In this document: piece after piece, positions 18,877-28,006 of the stretch | Layout of the letters: each line of letters begins with the position of its first letter | Position numbering within the stretch: position 1 is the first letter of the stretch | DNA from: Sporosarcina sp. FSL K6-1508 | Lineage (GTDB): Bacteria; Bacillota; Bacilli; Bacillales_A; Planococcaceae | NCBI RefSeq assembly: GCF_038007465.1 | Contig: NZ_JBBOXF010000001.1 | Span: 1,430,001-1,492,500, forward strand | Direction of reading: 5' to 3' | DNA length: 62,500 nucleotides | Notes under the pieces: generated by a model | Seen by the model: the letters and a program-made list of their open reading frames with translations, nothing else | Told to the model about the DNA's origin: nothing | Database searches by the model: none | Program-made: the position numbers and the translations under genes

Positions 18877-20100
18877 TTGCCTGGTCGAATTTTCCGCATG
18901 GTTGTTTGTTTTGCTGTAATTTTGGTGATTGGGGTTTTTTCACAACATTGGAAAGCCTCTGCAAGCTCGTCTGATTCTATTATAAAAATCTATATTGATA
19001 CAAAGGAGGTAAACGTAAAAACTCCACCTCAGATTAAGAATGGTACTACGTTCGTTCCTTTACGGGCTGTATTTGAGGCTTTACAGATGGAGGTAATTTG
19101 GGAGCCGAAGAAACAATTAGCTACTATAAAAAACAGTGAGAAGACGATTGCTTTAGTTGTTGGAGAGAAAAAAGCTAAAGTAAATAATAAAACGATTACA
19201 CTTCAAGTTGCAGCGGAAAGCATTGATGGGGCCTTGCAAGTGCCACTTCATTTTATTGGTGATGCTACTGGAGCCCTTGTTTACTGGGATCCCTATAACG
19301 CCGAAGTCTCTATTGTTACATTGGAATTCATGAAAGAAAATAATGTTAAGAAAGAAGAGTTGGATAAAGCGGTAAAAGAGTATTTGAATTCTAAAGCAAA
19401 GGAAGAGGCTGATAAGAAAAAAGAGGATTCTAAGCCTAAAAAACAAAATAAACCAACGGCTCCTGTAGATCTGAATAAATTGAACGGAATGTATTATGGA
19501 TTTCGGGCGGATTTAGGTGGTTATGAATGTGGGGGTTTGTGTTGGGACATCTACACCTTCATGCAAAATAAAAAGGTACTGATTGGACCGCCAACGAATG
19601 GAGGTCCGGAAACGATTGATTGCAAAAAGGAAAAATGTCTTAATTACTCGATTAGCAAGGGGGAGCTAAAGCTTAGTAACGGAAAATCCATTCCAATCAA
19701 GAAGTCGGAAAATGGTTTTCTTATGATAAACGGGACTATGTTAGATAAGGTGCAGCCAGTTCCTAAAGGGACTACTTTTAATAATAATTATACCTTTATG
19801 GGATACTCTGGTTTAATCGGGATTACTCCGGCCGCCAACTCATGGACATATAAATTAACCCTTCGAGCAAATGGAACGTTCGAGCTGTCAGGCGTGAGTA
19901 TAGGTAGTTTGATGGCAAATAGTAATCCTTCGACACATACCAGCCAATCCAGCAAAATAGAAAAAGGCAAGTATAAGATTCAAAACAATACGATCACGAT
20001 GACAGACGGTGATGGTAAAGTTCATAAATCTTTATTCTTTATTCATGATTCCGACATAGATGATATCCAGATTGGAGTAAGAAATTATTATGTCAATTAG
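18877..20100 (+). CDS. Secreted protein with copper-amine-oxidase-like N-terminal (stalk) domain
   Basis: A 407-aa exported protein. A signal peptide (RIFRMVVCFAVILVIGVF...ASASS) is followed by a Cu-amine-oxidase N-terminal-like stalk domain (about 35-140: IYIDTKEVNV, NGTTFVPLRAVFEAL, VNNKTITL, VPLHFIGDATG). Then come a Lys/Glu-rich linker (about 150-195) and an unrecognised C-terminal domain with several cysteines (YECGGLCWD, DCKKEKC). The TTG start at 18877 has AGAGGGG 8 nt upstream; a TTG 54 bp earlier lacks a site. The stalk domain is common in secreted Bacillales proteins; the function of the C-terminal part is unknown. Confidence 0.8.
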   Translation: MPGRIFRMVVCFAVILVIGVFSQHWKASASSSDSIIKIYIDTKEVNVKTPPQIKNGTTFVPLRAVFEALQMEVIWEPKKQLATIKNSEKTIALVVGEKKAKVNNKTITLQVAAESIDGALQVPLHFIGDATGALVYWDPYNAEVSIVTLEFMKENNVKKEELDKAVKEYLNSKAKEEADKKKEDSKPKKQNKPTAPVDLNKLNGMYYGFRADLGGYECGGLCWDIYTFMQNKKVLIGPPTNGGPETIDCKKEKCLNYSISKGELKLSNGKSIPIKKSENGFLMINGTMLDKVQPVPKGTTFNNNYTFMGYSGLIGITPAANSWTYKLTLRANGTFELSGVSIGSLMANSNPSTHTSQSSKIEKGKYKIQNNTITMTDGDGKVHKSLFFIHDSDIDDIQIGVRNYYVN

Positions 20101-20174
20101 GGTTTCAGATTATAGAATATGATTTTTATAAAAGAAATCGATGCTTTCTTTCTCCGATACGCAAACGAAGTAGC

Positions 20175-20215
20175 AAAGAACCCAAACCAAATAAGGTATG
20201 GGTTCTTTATTATTT
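20175..20215 (+). terminator. Terminator after the stalk-domain protein
   Basis: Stem AAAGAACCCA / TGGGTTCTTT followed by a T-rich tail. Confidence 0.75.
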
Positions 20216-20681
20216 ATTGCTTTAGTTATTAAGTTACTCATTTTGTAGAAGCCGTCACATTCTAATTTCAGGAAAAAGTAAGTACTATAAAGATTGTTAA
20301 ATCAGCGTATATTTTAGTTTGTATTAGATTGTAGAGCCTACAACGTTATTGGTAGCGTGATGTAAGAATAATCTAAAACCTTTTATGTGTACGGGGAGAA
20401 TTAGAGTAATGCTAAAAGTTAGCTTTTAAAGAAGCTTAATTTCAACCATTTGAAAAGACCTTTTCCAACACCGTTACTTCATTTGTAATCTACAAAACTA
20501 TAGAAGGCTTTTATAAATGGTGAACTGTGATAACCGAAATTGGTATGTTTCCTTTATCACTATCATAACATCAATAGAATTGTCTACAATTACCAATAGG
20601 GAAGGCGGAGAGTGAATTTCAATTATTTAAGAGATAAGGCGGAATGGGTAACTACATAAAGAGTATTTTTAAAAACTCTTG
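20216..20681. other. Gene-free spacer
   Basis: AT-rich with no ORF or repeat recognised. It ends at the promoter of the YcdB/SLH gene. Confidence 0.4.
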
Positions 20682-20710
20682 TTCACAATTCGCTGAATCT
20701 AATGTACAAT
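20682..20710 (+). promoter_or_regulatory. Putative SigA promoter of the YcdB/SLH protein
   Basis: -35 TTCACA (20682-20687) and -10 TACAAT (20705-20710), 17-bp spacer, about 30 bp before the start codon. Confidence 0.55.
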
Positions 20711-20739
20711 TTATAGACTACTAATTTAGGAGGAATATT

Positions 20740-22971
20740 TTGGTGAACTTTAAAAAAATTGGGGTAATAGTAAGCTCTACTGCTCTATCATTTGGGATGT
20801 ACTCGTCTGCTGCCAACGCTTCAACTACAATGATTGGACAACCTGACAAAGTACAAATTCAAGTTGCTGCAACAGAAACAGTTTTTTCGAAAAATGATTT
20901 AATTAAGAAGTTTCGTGCTTTGTTTCCTAACCAGTTCGACTTTTTATCGAATAGTGATTTTAGAGTGGATAATAGTTACTTTTACCCTGAAGACGATACA
21001 TTACGTTATGGCTTATCCTTTTTTAAGACAATTGATGGTAAGCAAGTAAGTGGGAGTGTTGGATTTGTTGGGGAGAATTTAGAAATTGAGAATTTTCATT
21101 ATCAACCTTCGAATGAAGCAGAAGCTTTATTTCCCGCCAAGGTCTCAAAAGAGGATGCTAAGAAAATAGCCGTCGATTTTATCAAGAATACTCTTGGTGG
21201 AGAGGAATTTCAATTAGAAACGGATATCTTTAACTATTTTCCAAATCAAATATTAACTGAACCAATACAATACTCATTCTCTTTTGCCCGTACGGAAAAT
21301 CAAGTATCCATTTCCGATCAAACAATTGGAGTATCTGTTCTTGGCAATGGTGAAGTTGTTAGTTTTTACAGAAGCTCTGTTAAGTTGGAAAATTCCACCT
21401 TTGATGATGTAAAACAAGTAATGGATAAAAACGAGGTTTTAAAGAAAGTAAAAGAAAATCTCTCTATAGATTTGCAATATCATATTGATACAGACTATCG
21501 AACGGGTGAACGCCGCGTTCAGCTTGTTTACCAGCCAACAACAAAGTTACGGGGGGTTAACGCACTTTCAGGTAAGTGGTTGACTGCAGACGGGTACACA
21601 GTAGAGTTCCCAGAGAAAACAAAAATAGAAAAAGTTACAGCTGATTCACTCCCGGCAAAACAGAATGGCATTACTTTAGAAGAAGCAAAGGAAATTGCTG
21701 AACAATTACTAGCCATTAAATCAGAGAAGGTTAAGTTGAATATTCAATCTATAGACGAAATAGAAAACCAAAATGGACAGGCAGTTATTAGCATTCAGTA
21801 TATGTATGAATATGCGAATGGTGGACATGGAACGAATTTGGAGTTAGATAAAAATACGGGTGAGATTATTCAATACAGTGATCTAAAAAGTGACATGCTA
21901 GAACGAACTGAAGACAAACCTGAAAAAGAGAAAGCTTTGTCCCGGGAGGAAGCTCTCGCTCAAGCGGTGAAATATATTAAGGAATGGGCTCCATCTAATT
22001 TACATCACTATGCTATGCCTATAGAGGAAGCACACTTTGACGAGAGACAAGGTAATTATTACTTTTCTTTCCCGAGAATTGTAAATGGGATTACAGTGAT
22101 GGGTGATCAAATTGGTGTGAGTATTGCCAGCGATGGTTCTTTAAACAGCCTTAATGTCAGCTATCAAGAGATGGAAGAATGGCCATCAATTGATGAAGTT
22201 ATTTCTGAAGAAGACGCAATTGCTAACTTGAAAGAAGCACTAAGCTTAAAACTTAATTATATGAAACAAGGGAATAACAAAGATGATCATCACTATGATT
22301 TAGTCTATCTACCTGTTTTTAATGATGCAGACCTTAGTTTTTTAAATGCTAAGACGGGAGAATGGGATAGCTTGTATGGTGGTGGAAATTCAACCGTCAT
22401 TTCACATCCATGGGCAGAAGAGGAACTTAATTATCTTATTAATGCCAAAATATTAGACATTAAAGATACTAAAAACTTTAATGGTGATGCCTCTGTATCA
22501 AAAGGGGAAGCAATAAAAATCATTATGAATTCACTTACTTATATTTATTCCGGCAGATATTATGGAGGAAACGAAAATACGAATCAAACTTTTGATAATA
22601 TAGATTCCAAACACCCGCTCTATCAATCGGTCGAACGCGCCGTTGAACTGGGCATTATTAAACGGGACAGCCAGAGCTTTGATATGGATGCACCCGTTAA
22701 AAGAGAAGAATTGGCAGCTTGGTATATACGTGCTCTAGGTCTTGAGCAAGCGGCTAAGCAAAGCAGTATCTATAAACTTGATATTGTTGATGCAAATAAG
22801 GTACAACCGGAATACACCGGCTATGTGGCCTTGGCAACCTCAATGGGATTATTAAAGACTGACCAAAATCACTTTAACCCTGAACGAGAAGCGACGTATG
22901 CCGAGTTAGCAGTTTCAATTATTAAACTAGCACATGAAATGACTGAAAAAGGCAGGGGTCTAGGTTATTAA
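20740..22971 (+). CDS. Exported YcdB/YcdC-domain protein with S-layer homology repeats
   Basis: A 743-aa protein. A signal peptide (GVIVSSTALSFGMYSSAANAS) is followed by two copies of a YcdB/PepSY-like module, each with SREEALAQAVKYIKEW- or SKEDAKKIAVDFIKNT-like helices and a beta sheet. Three C-terminal SLH-like repeats follow (about 560-735: HPWAEEELNYLINAKIL, SVERAVELGIIKRD, GYVALATSMGLLKTD). SLH repeats anchor proteins to pyruvylated wall polymers, so it is probably a surface protein. AGGAGG precedes TTG 20740 (6 nt) and GTG 20743 (9 nt); either may be the start. Function unknown. Confidence 0.82.
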   Translation: MVNFKKIGVIVSSTALSFGMYSSAANASTTMIGQPDKVQIQVAATETVFSKNDLIKKFRALFPNQFDFLSNSDFRVDNSYFYPEDDTLRYGLSFFKTIDGKQVSGSVGFVGENLEIENFHYQPSNEAEALFPAKVSKEDAKKIAVDFIKNTLGGEEFQLETDIFNYFPNQILTEPIQYSFSFARTENQVSISDQTIGVSVLGNGEVVSFYRSSVKLENSTFDDVKQVMDKNEVLKKVKENLSIDLQYHIDTDYRTGERRVQLVYQPTTKLRGVNALSGKWLTADGYTVEFPEKTKIEKVTADSLPAKQNGITLEEAKEIAEQLLAIKSEKVKLNIQSIDEIENQNGQAVISIQYMYEYANGGHGTNLELDKNTGEIIQYSDLKSDMLERTEDKPEKEKALSREEALAQAVKYIKEWAPSNLHHYAMPIEEAHFDERQGNYYFSFPRIVNGITVMGDQIGVSIASDGSLNSLNVSYQEMEEWPSIDEVISEEDAIANLKEALSLKLNYMKQGNNKDDHHYDLVYLPVFNDADLSFLNAKTGEWDSLYGGGNSTVISHPWAEEELNYLINAKILDIKDTKNFNGDASVSKGEAIKIIMNSLTYIYSGRYYGGNENTNQTFDNIDSKHPLYQSVERAVELGIIKRDSQSFDMDAPVKREELAAWYIRALGLEQAAKQSSIYKLDIVDANKVQPEYTGYVALATSMGLLKTDQNHFNPEREATYAELAVSIIKLAHEMTEKGRGLGY

Positions 22972-23013
22972 AGGTTAGACAACCAGTTTTTAAAATAGGA
23001 ACGTAATGCGCCC

Positions 23014-23052
23014 AAACTCCCCCTTGATCATATGATCAGGGGGGAGTTTGTT
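23014..23052 (+). terminator. Terminator after the YcdB/SLH gene
   Basis: Near-perfect stem AAACTCCCCCTTGATCA / TGATCAGGGGGGAGTTT, followed by a short T run. Confidence 0.8.
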
Positions 23053-23142
23053 TTGCGGTAATAAGCTTTTGCTGAATGACCATGCACTACGAATAGCAGT
23101 GAAAGCAAAAATTGCATAGATACCAAAACAAATAAAAACAAA

Positions 23143-23172
23143 AAGCCCCTTACATTTTAAGCAAGGGGCTTA
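23143..23172 (-). terminator. Terminator of the BclB-like gene
   Basis: Stem AAGCCCCTT / AAGGGGCTT. On the - strand it is followed by TTTTTGTTTTT, placed 54 bp after the stop of the - strand gene. The other side also has T/A runs, so it may be bidirectional. Confidence 0.8.
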
Positions 23173-23225
23173 AAAAATCGTTTAGAACACTTTTAAGTGA
23201 ACTTTGTTTTATCGATAGCAAATGT

Positions 23226-23897
23226 TTACGAGATAGTTAAACCTGCGCTAGCAGTACCTATAACCACTCCGGCGATATCCAATCCTGATGTAGTTGACGA
23301 GAATACCATTAACAAGCGATCACCCGCTGCTACTGGCACTGGTAGGAAGTTGGACGACGTTCCATAAACTGTAGTGCCTACGGCTAGAAGACCTGTTATA
23401 GGCGGGGCTAGATCTACAGATACACCTGTAGGACTGAAAGTATTACTTCCTGCTGGTGCACGGAAGATTTGAGCTGTAATTGTTGTAGTTCCGAGAAGTG
23501 TCACTGCAGCCGTAAGAGTGAAAGATGCAGAAATAGCTGTTAACGTACCTGCTCGTGGAACCGAAAATGCTTCGTTGAACAGACCTGACAAGTCTATTGT
23601 AGCACCAAGAACGGTTGGGCTGAGAATGTTAGTACCAAATCCAACGAAAGCCGGCGTACTAACCAATCCACCTAAAATAGTAGTTAAAGTGACTGGCACA
23701 ATACCGGAAGCGAACGGGATGACAGAACCAGTGTTAGCTGGCGGAATTATACAAGCGGAGTCAACAGCTGTGAATGGTCCAAGGGCTCTACAAACGTTTG
23801 AGCCGTTAGATGGTTGACAAAAACAGCTTGCTTGACTGCATCCGCCAGATCCACCACAACCACCACATCCGCGGTTACGAGAATTATTATAATACAT
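23226..23897 (-). CDS. Exosporium protein with BclB-like C-terminal domain, lacking collagen repeats
   Basis: A 223-aa protein. The N terminus (about 1-45) is Gly/Cys-rich (RGCGGCGGSGGCSQASCFC), suited to cross-linking. The remainder (about 55-223) matches the BclB-related C-terminal domain: SVIPFASGIVPVTLTTILGG, GFGTNIL, IDLSGLFNEAFSVPR, ending TASAGLTIS. In Bacillus exosporium glycoproteins this domain follows a collagen-like Gly-X-Y stalk; here the stalk is missing. AAAGGAGGTG precedes ATG. It is probably made late in the mother cell and placed on the spore surface (inference). Confidence 0.85.
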   Translation of the reverse strand: MYYNNSRNRGCGGCGGSGGCSQASCFCQPSNGSNVCRALGPFTAVDSACIIPPANTGSVIPFASGIVPVTLTTILGGLVSTPAFVGFGTNILSPTVLGATIDLSGLFNEAFSVPRAGTLTAISASFTLTAAVTLLGTTTITAQIFRAPAGSNTFSPTGVSVDLAPPITGLLAVGTTVYGTSSNFLPVPVAAGDRLLMVFSSTTSGLDIAGVVIGTASAGLTIS

Positions 23898-24110
23898 TTT
23901 AACACCTCCTTTCTCTGCTATCCTATTCAGAAGAATAGCAGGGCGGACGGGCTATCAACTATTTGTTTTAAACGTTTTTAATTTATTCAGCATTAATGGT
24001 CGCGAACCCTCAACTAATTACTGACCGTAATTAAAAACCGCCCTGCTAATAAGTCAAAGCGGCTGTAGTGGTTGGAGTTAGACTAATTGTTGATTGCTCG
24101 GTTTTCTAGT

Positions 24111-25082
24111 TTAATTTTCTTTTCGAAAGAACTTGAAAAATGATATAGATTCTTTGCTTTTGGATTCTTGTTGTTTCGACCTTTTTGGAATTTCGATTAG
24201 CTCTTCTTTCTTTTCAATAGGGGCAACATAAGAAGTAGTGCCGAAGTATTCCTCTACGGTTTCTGTTGCGGTTTCTATATTTTCAGGTTCGCTAATAGTT
24301 GGCTGGAAAAACCCAGTGGTGTTTTTGTTTGGATTTGTAGGAAGTATATGTTTTTTTGAAACATTATTTAAATGAATTGTTGTTTTCATGCTTAGTTTTC
24401 TGTATTGGCCATCATATGGTTGATCAGGAATAATGCTGTTTGACGGGAAGTTTCGTTTACTGAAGCGCGGCTGCTCTTCGAGGGGCTTTTTCTGGATATC
24501 GCCTCTATCCGAAGGTGTTTGGCTAAAAGGTAATTCTTCGATACTTTTCGCTTCATTTACAAACTTTTTCAGTTGTTTGTAAGATGGGGGAAGGGTATCC
24601 GTTTGAATAGTAGAAATCGGGGTCTGGTCATTGGTTTGGGAAGACTCTTCCTTTATAAGATTTATGTCGCTCGCAACATTGTTATTATCGAAGTTTAAAA
24701 CTTCTTGTAAGCCGACTTGGAGATTTGTTTCTTCTATAAGATCACTATTATCACTATCATTCTTCCTCAACTTATCCATAAGTACTGAAATATCTTGATT
24801 CAATTCCTCTACAGTTTGATGCAGAGAGTTGATCTGGATCGAAAATTTTTCAACTTGCAATTCTTGCTCCTCTAGATGTGTACTTTGCTTTTCATTCATT
24901 AGTTCAAGTTCCCCTTCTAAATCTGATATTTTCGTTTTAAAACCATTAAATTCGCCCTTCATGAAAAGATAGTCATCAATTGAATTTCCATTTTTCAATG
25001 TGGTTAAGGTATCTCTGTATGCTGCGATTTTCTTTTTTAGTTTTTCGATGTCATGAGTGGAGTATAACTTAGAATTTTCCAT
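24111..25082 (-). CDS. Coiled-coil protein of unknown function in spore-surface cluster
   Basis: 323 aa, not recognised. The N-terminal 130 residues are a predicted coiled coil with heptad-like Leu spacing (KLKKKIAAYRDTLTTLK, SIQINSLHQTVEELNQDI). The rest is low-complexity and polar, ending in a basic, aromatic tail SFFKFFRKEN. There is no signal peptide or membrane helix. AAAGGAG precedes ATG. It lies between the BclB-like gene and the Cys-rich coat-like gene. A second coiled-coil gene at 27003 occupies the other edge of the cluster, suggesting related structural roles. Confidence 0.7.
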   Translation of the reverse strand: MENSKLYSTHDIEKLKKKIAAYRDTLTTLKNGNSIDDYLFMKGEFNGFKTKISDLEGELELMNEKQSTHLEEQELQVEKFSIQINSLHQTVEELNQDISVLMDKLRKNDSDNSDLIEETNLQVGLQEVLNFDNNNVASDINLIKEESSQTNDQTPISTIQTDTLPPSYKQLKKFVNEAKSIEELPFSQTPSDRGDIQKKPLEEQPRFSKRNFPSNSIIPDQPYDGQYRKLSMKTTIHLNNVSKKHILPTNPNKNTTGFFQPTISEPENIETATETVEEYFGTTSYVAPIEKKEELIEIPKRSKQQESKSKESISFFKFFRKEN

Positions 25083-25265
25083 CTATTTTCACTCCTTTAC
25101 AGTCCATTACTATTCTATTAATGATGGTTTCAATCCGTGACAAAATGCGGGATTCTTAGGGGGAAACAACGTTCTTACAAAAATACATATGCATGAAATT
25201 CTTCATTCTCTATCAATTAGAGGTGCAATTTGATGAAATTCTCGATAAGTCATTTCTTTGCCCAT

Positions 25266-25292
25266 ACACGAACTTTTTCACGTCATATGCTA
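25266..25292 (+). promoter_or_regulatory. Putative SigK promoter of the Cys-rich spore protein
   Basis: -35 AC (25266-25267), 16-bp spacer, then CATATGCTA (25284-25292), matching the SigK pattern AC-N16-CATANNNTA. It lies about 40 bp before the start codon and implies late mother-cell expression. The short consensus makes chance matches possible. Confidence 0.5.
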
Positions 25293-25329
25293 CGAACGAA
25301 AGATAAAAAACTTGGAGGTGTCTGCAAAC

Positions 25330-25986
25330 ATGCAAGAAAAAAAGTTGTGTGAGGGTCAAGAATTAATTTGTATAAATGTCGACAAGGTGTACGACTGGAT
25401 TGTCAAAGAAAACTCATTTGATATTTTTCCAACAGGAGCAATTTCTTTTCCAGGAATATTACCCACGACAACTTTAGTAGGTGCTACTGTATCCTGTGAT
25501 GTGACACCTGCTGCGATGAATCCAATCGTAATCACTAATCGTGATAATCGTCCATTCTGCATCGATGGTAAAAATGTAATGCTTCAACAGCTCAATATTC
25601 AAAAGAATTTCGATGTAACAATTCTCGTTACGCTAGCGAGCGGACTGGTGTTGACGAGCGCGATTATTCCTGTTAGCCGTTGTGAACAGGTAACCTTGTG
25701 CGCGCCTGAAGGAACAGACGTTGCAATTACTTACACGGATTTAGACTGTTTCGTGTGTTCTCCAGGAACGTTCACAATAGATACAACTGCACTAACAATC
25801 ACATTCACTGGTCTAAATATTTCAGTCGCAACTTGTCAAAGTATCCAGTCAACATTCCCGGTAACTGTTGAGTTTTTAGCTGACTACTGTGAACCAAGAG
25901 ATGATCTACCAACAGCTTGCCCTCCGCCAATGCGTCCACAGCAATGCTCTGTTGTTTTCCCAGACGGTGGCAATTGCTGCCACTAA
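25330..25986 (+). CDS. Putative cysteine-rich spore coat/exosporium protein
   Basis: 218 aa, no named family recognised. No signal peptide or membrane segment. Beta-rich with many cysteines: CEGQELIC at the N terminus, SRCEQVTLCAPEG, DLDCFVCSPG, and a Pro/Cys-rich end with TACPPPMRP and NCCH. The start follows GGAGGTG. Longer in-frame extensions to 25258 lack a site and would overlap the SigK-like promoter. The composition and neighbours suggest a cross-linked spore-surface protein. A terminator follows. Confidence 0.7.
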   Translation: MQEKKLCEGQELICINVDKVYDWIVKENSFDIFPTGAISFPGILPTTTLVGATVSCDVTPAAMNPIVITNRDNRPFCIDGKNVMLQQLNIQKNFDVTILVTLASGLVLTSAIIPVSRCEQVTLCAPEGTDVAITYTDLDCFVCSPGTFTIDTTALTITFTGLNISVATCQSIQSTFPVTVEFLADYCEPRDDLPTACPPPMRPQQCSVVFPDGGNCCH

Positions 25987-26027
25987 TATCGGGTAATGGT
26001 GATAATGATTAAGTACCAAACATATCT

Positions 26028-26060
26028 TAAAGAGAGGAGATTCCTCTCTTTATTTTTTTT
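26028..26060 (+). terminator. Terminator after the Cys-rich spore protein
   Basis: Stem AAAGAGAGGA / TTCCTCTCTTT with a T8 run; it separates this gene from the three-gene group that follows. Confidence 0.85.
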
Positions 26061-26075
26061 GAAATGGGGTAGAAA

Positions 26076-26654
26076 ATGGTGAAACACAGTAGAAATCATG
26101 TAGAAGAGAAGGTTGCGGAGCTTCAACATCAAACAAAATCATACCTGCATGAAATTAAGAAATTGATAGATGAGCTGCATGAACCTGCCAGAGTGAATAT
26201 AATAAGTTATTTTACATACTCACTGAACATTTCACACGACCCGGAGCAGGAGAGCCTATGTCTAGGATCATATCATTTACATAACATAGGGAATCAGCCA
26301 ATTATAAATCCTTACTTATGTATAAAAATCCCTAAAGATAGTCCTTTCTCTTTCTCCGGTAAATATGTTTATGAACACTTTAAGCAGTCATTAAAAGGTG
26401 CGGGTGGATGGGAACGAACAAATGAAAAAACGAATAAAGAGGAATTCTGGCTTAAGCCTTTAGGCAAACCATCGATAGAACCTAATGAAATCATTTCATT
26501 TTCGAATTTTCAGATTAAATGGTCGCCTAAAGAAACTTATGCAGGGAGTATCACTGGATTTACATTCAGTGATCAAGTGAAAGATGGGATTGCTGCGATT
26601 AATCCTATCAATCTTAATGGAACTGTCCGTATACAGGGGGATGAAAATGAGTGA
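26076..26654 (+). CDS. Protein of unknown function, first of a three-gene group
   Basis: 192 aa, not recognised. A short N-terminal coiled coil (VEEKVAELQHQTKSYLHEIKKLIDELHE) precedes a beta-rich globular domain with SYHLHNIGNQPIINPYLCIKI and FSNFQIKWSPKETYAGS. That resembles an Ig-like or sandwich fold but is not assignable. There is no export signal. GGGG precedes ATG, and the stop overlaps the next gene by 8 bp, so the two are coupled. Probably part of the spore-surface set by location. Confidence 0.7.
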   Translation: MVKHSRNHVEEKVAELQHQTKSYLHEIKKLIDELHEPARVNIISYFTYSLNISHDPEQESLCLGSYHLHNIGNQPIINPYLCIKIPKDSPFSFSGKYVYEHFKQSLKGAGGWERTNEKTNKEEFWLKPLGKPSIEPNEIISFSNFQIKWSPKETYAGSITGFTFSDQVKDGIAAINPINLNGTVRIQGDENE

Positions 26655-26949
26655 ATTCGATGGAAATGAACAAGATTTACTAATAAAGCATGTAATCCGC
26701 CAATTTATGAAAGACCAGCTTAACGAACGTAAAGAGGATAGGCATGAAAATAATAATAGTTTTGTATTTCTAGAGAATAGTACATTGAATATGTTAATTA
26801 TCTATCTGTTGATGAACGGAGAGCGCCGGTCCTTTGGAGAAGTGAGTGAGGATTCTCAAGAAAAGACTTTAAAGAAGCTTGAACAAGTCATGGCGGATAA
26901 CAAAAATGACTTTGAAGAAATGATTGCTTTGCTAAGAGAAAAGTTTTAA
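26647..26949 (+). CDS. Small hypothetical protein
   Basis: 100 aa, not recognised. Acidic N terminus, then a helix-rich region NSFVFLENSTLNMLIIYLLMNG and a charged C-terminal helix (KTLKKLEQVMADNKNDFEEM). The ATG at 26647 follows GGGGGATG and overlaps the upstream stop by 8 bp. A longer frame starting at 26584 would overlap the upstream gene by 71 bp and is not favoured. No function is proposed. Confidence 0.68.
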   Translation: MSEFDGNEQDLLIKHVIRQFMKDQLNERKEDRHENNNSFVFLENSTLNMLIIYLLMNGERRSFGEVSEDSQEKTLKKLEQVMADNKNDFEEMIALLREKF

Positions 26950-27002
26950 GGGCTTCTGATGCAACCCTTGCCACCGAAACACCTGTGAAAGGAGGTTCAG
27001 CT

Positions 27003-27932
27003 ATGAATAGTGAATACATCAAAAATAAGGATCCTCTGCAACTCCAACAAATGATTATCTTTTTAAAGGCAGAATTAGCAAAGTATAAACAGGAAGTTAA
27101 AAAATATCATGACAGCTACCACTATTCATTAGCAGAAAAGCTAGAGCAGGAAAATCTACAGTTAGTAAATGAAAAAAACATGCTATCTGAGGAGTTACAA
27201 ACGTTACATAAAGAATTTGAAAAGCGGACTAATGACTATAAAAAACATATTCATTTACATGAGATCCAAAGCGAAAAGTATATTACTTCTATTGATACAT
27301 TGAGGAAAACAAAAACTGGTTTATGGACGACGAATAAACAGTTGACCGATGTCATTAATGATTTAAAAGACGGACTTGATACCAGTCTATATAATGATAG
27401 GCAAATTTCTTCTCTTTATAATAAGATTGCAGAGTATAAAACGACTATAGAGCAGCTCGAAAATAAGTTGGTACATCTCATTCAAGAATCCAATACAGAA
27501 GTGCAATCCCGAATAGAAAAATTAGACATAACTAACCAAAAGCGAATCGAATCTGAAAAAGTGCAACAGCATTTACTAAAAGAAATCGAAGAAAAAAGCA
27601 GTATAATAAGAAGACTACAAAGTGAAGTATCAGATTTACAAAAACAGAATAAAAAAATTGCAGCAAATAAAAGCGGTAACAGAAAGAATAGCATTTCTAC
27701 AGATATTAACTCCTACGATTTGACAAGTCTATCTGCAATTGATGCTGAAACACTTCTGCAATTAGACCGTCAAATAAAAGAGTTATTGGCTAAATCGTTG
27801 GACTACGAGGAAAAATTGGATGCTAAATTGATTTTACTTAATATGTTGGAACATGAATTAGATCAGATTACTGGAGAAATTGAAGCCATAAAAATGTCCC
27901 ATGTAGATGACAGGGTTTCAAAGAAATATTGA
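27003..27932 (+). CDS. Long coiled-coil protein of unknown function
   Basis: 309 aa, predicted to be nearly all coiled coil (residues about 15-220 and 245-305), with no signal peptide or membrane helix. AAAGGAGG precedes ATG 27003; an upstream in-frame start at 26985 overlaps that site and is rejected. It is last in the three-gene group and is followed by a strong terminator. It could be a scaffold for spore-surface assembly, but that rests only on its neighbours. Confidence 0.72.
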   Translation: MNSEYIKNKDPLQLQQMIIFLKAELAKYKQEVKKYHDSYHYSLAEKLEQENLQLVNEKNMLSEELQTLHKEFEKRTNDYKKHIHLHEIQSEKYITSIDTLRKTKTGLWTTNKQLTDVINDLKDGLDTSLYNDRQISSLYNKIAEYKTTIEQLENKLVHLIQESNTEVQSRIEKLDITNQKRIESEKVQQHLLKEIEEKSSIIRRLQSEVSDLQKQNKKIAANKSGNRKNSISTDINSYDLTSLSAIDAETLLQLDRQIKELLAKSLDYEEKLDAKLILLNMLEHELDQITGEIEAIKMSHVDDRVSKKY

Positions 27933-27971
27933 CAACGTTGAGACTGTGATATGTTGGAAAAATAAACTCAT

Positions 27972-28006
27972 AAAAGCTCACCTTTTCAATTGGGTGAGCT
28001 TTTTAG
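27972..28006 (+). terminator. Terminator after the coiled-coil gene
   Basis: Stem AAAAGCTCACC / GGGTGAGCTTTTT around a short loop. Confidence 0.88.

Noticed and set aside
26021..26029. CATATCTTA as a SigK -10 for the three-gene group at 26076
   Set aside because: No AC is found at the required -35 distance, and the sequence overlaps the terminator of the preceding gene.
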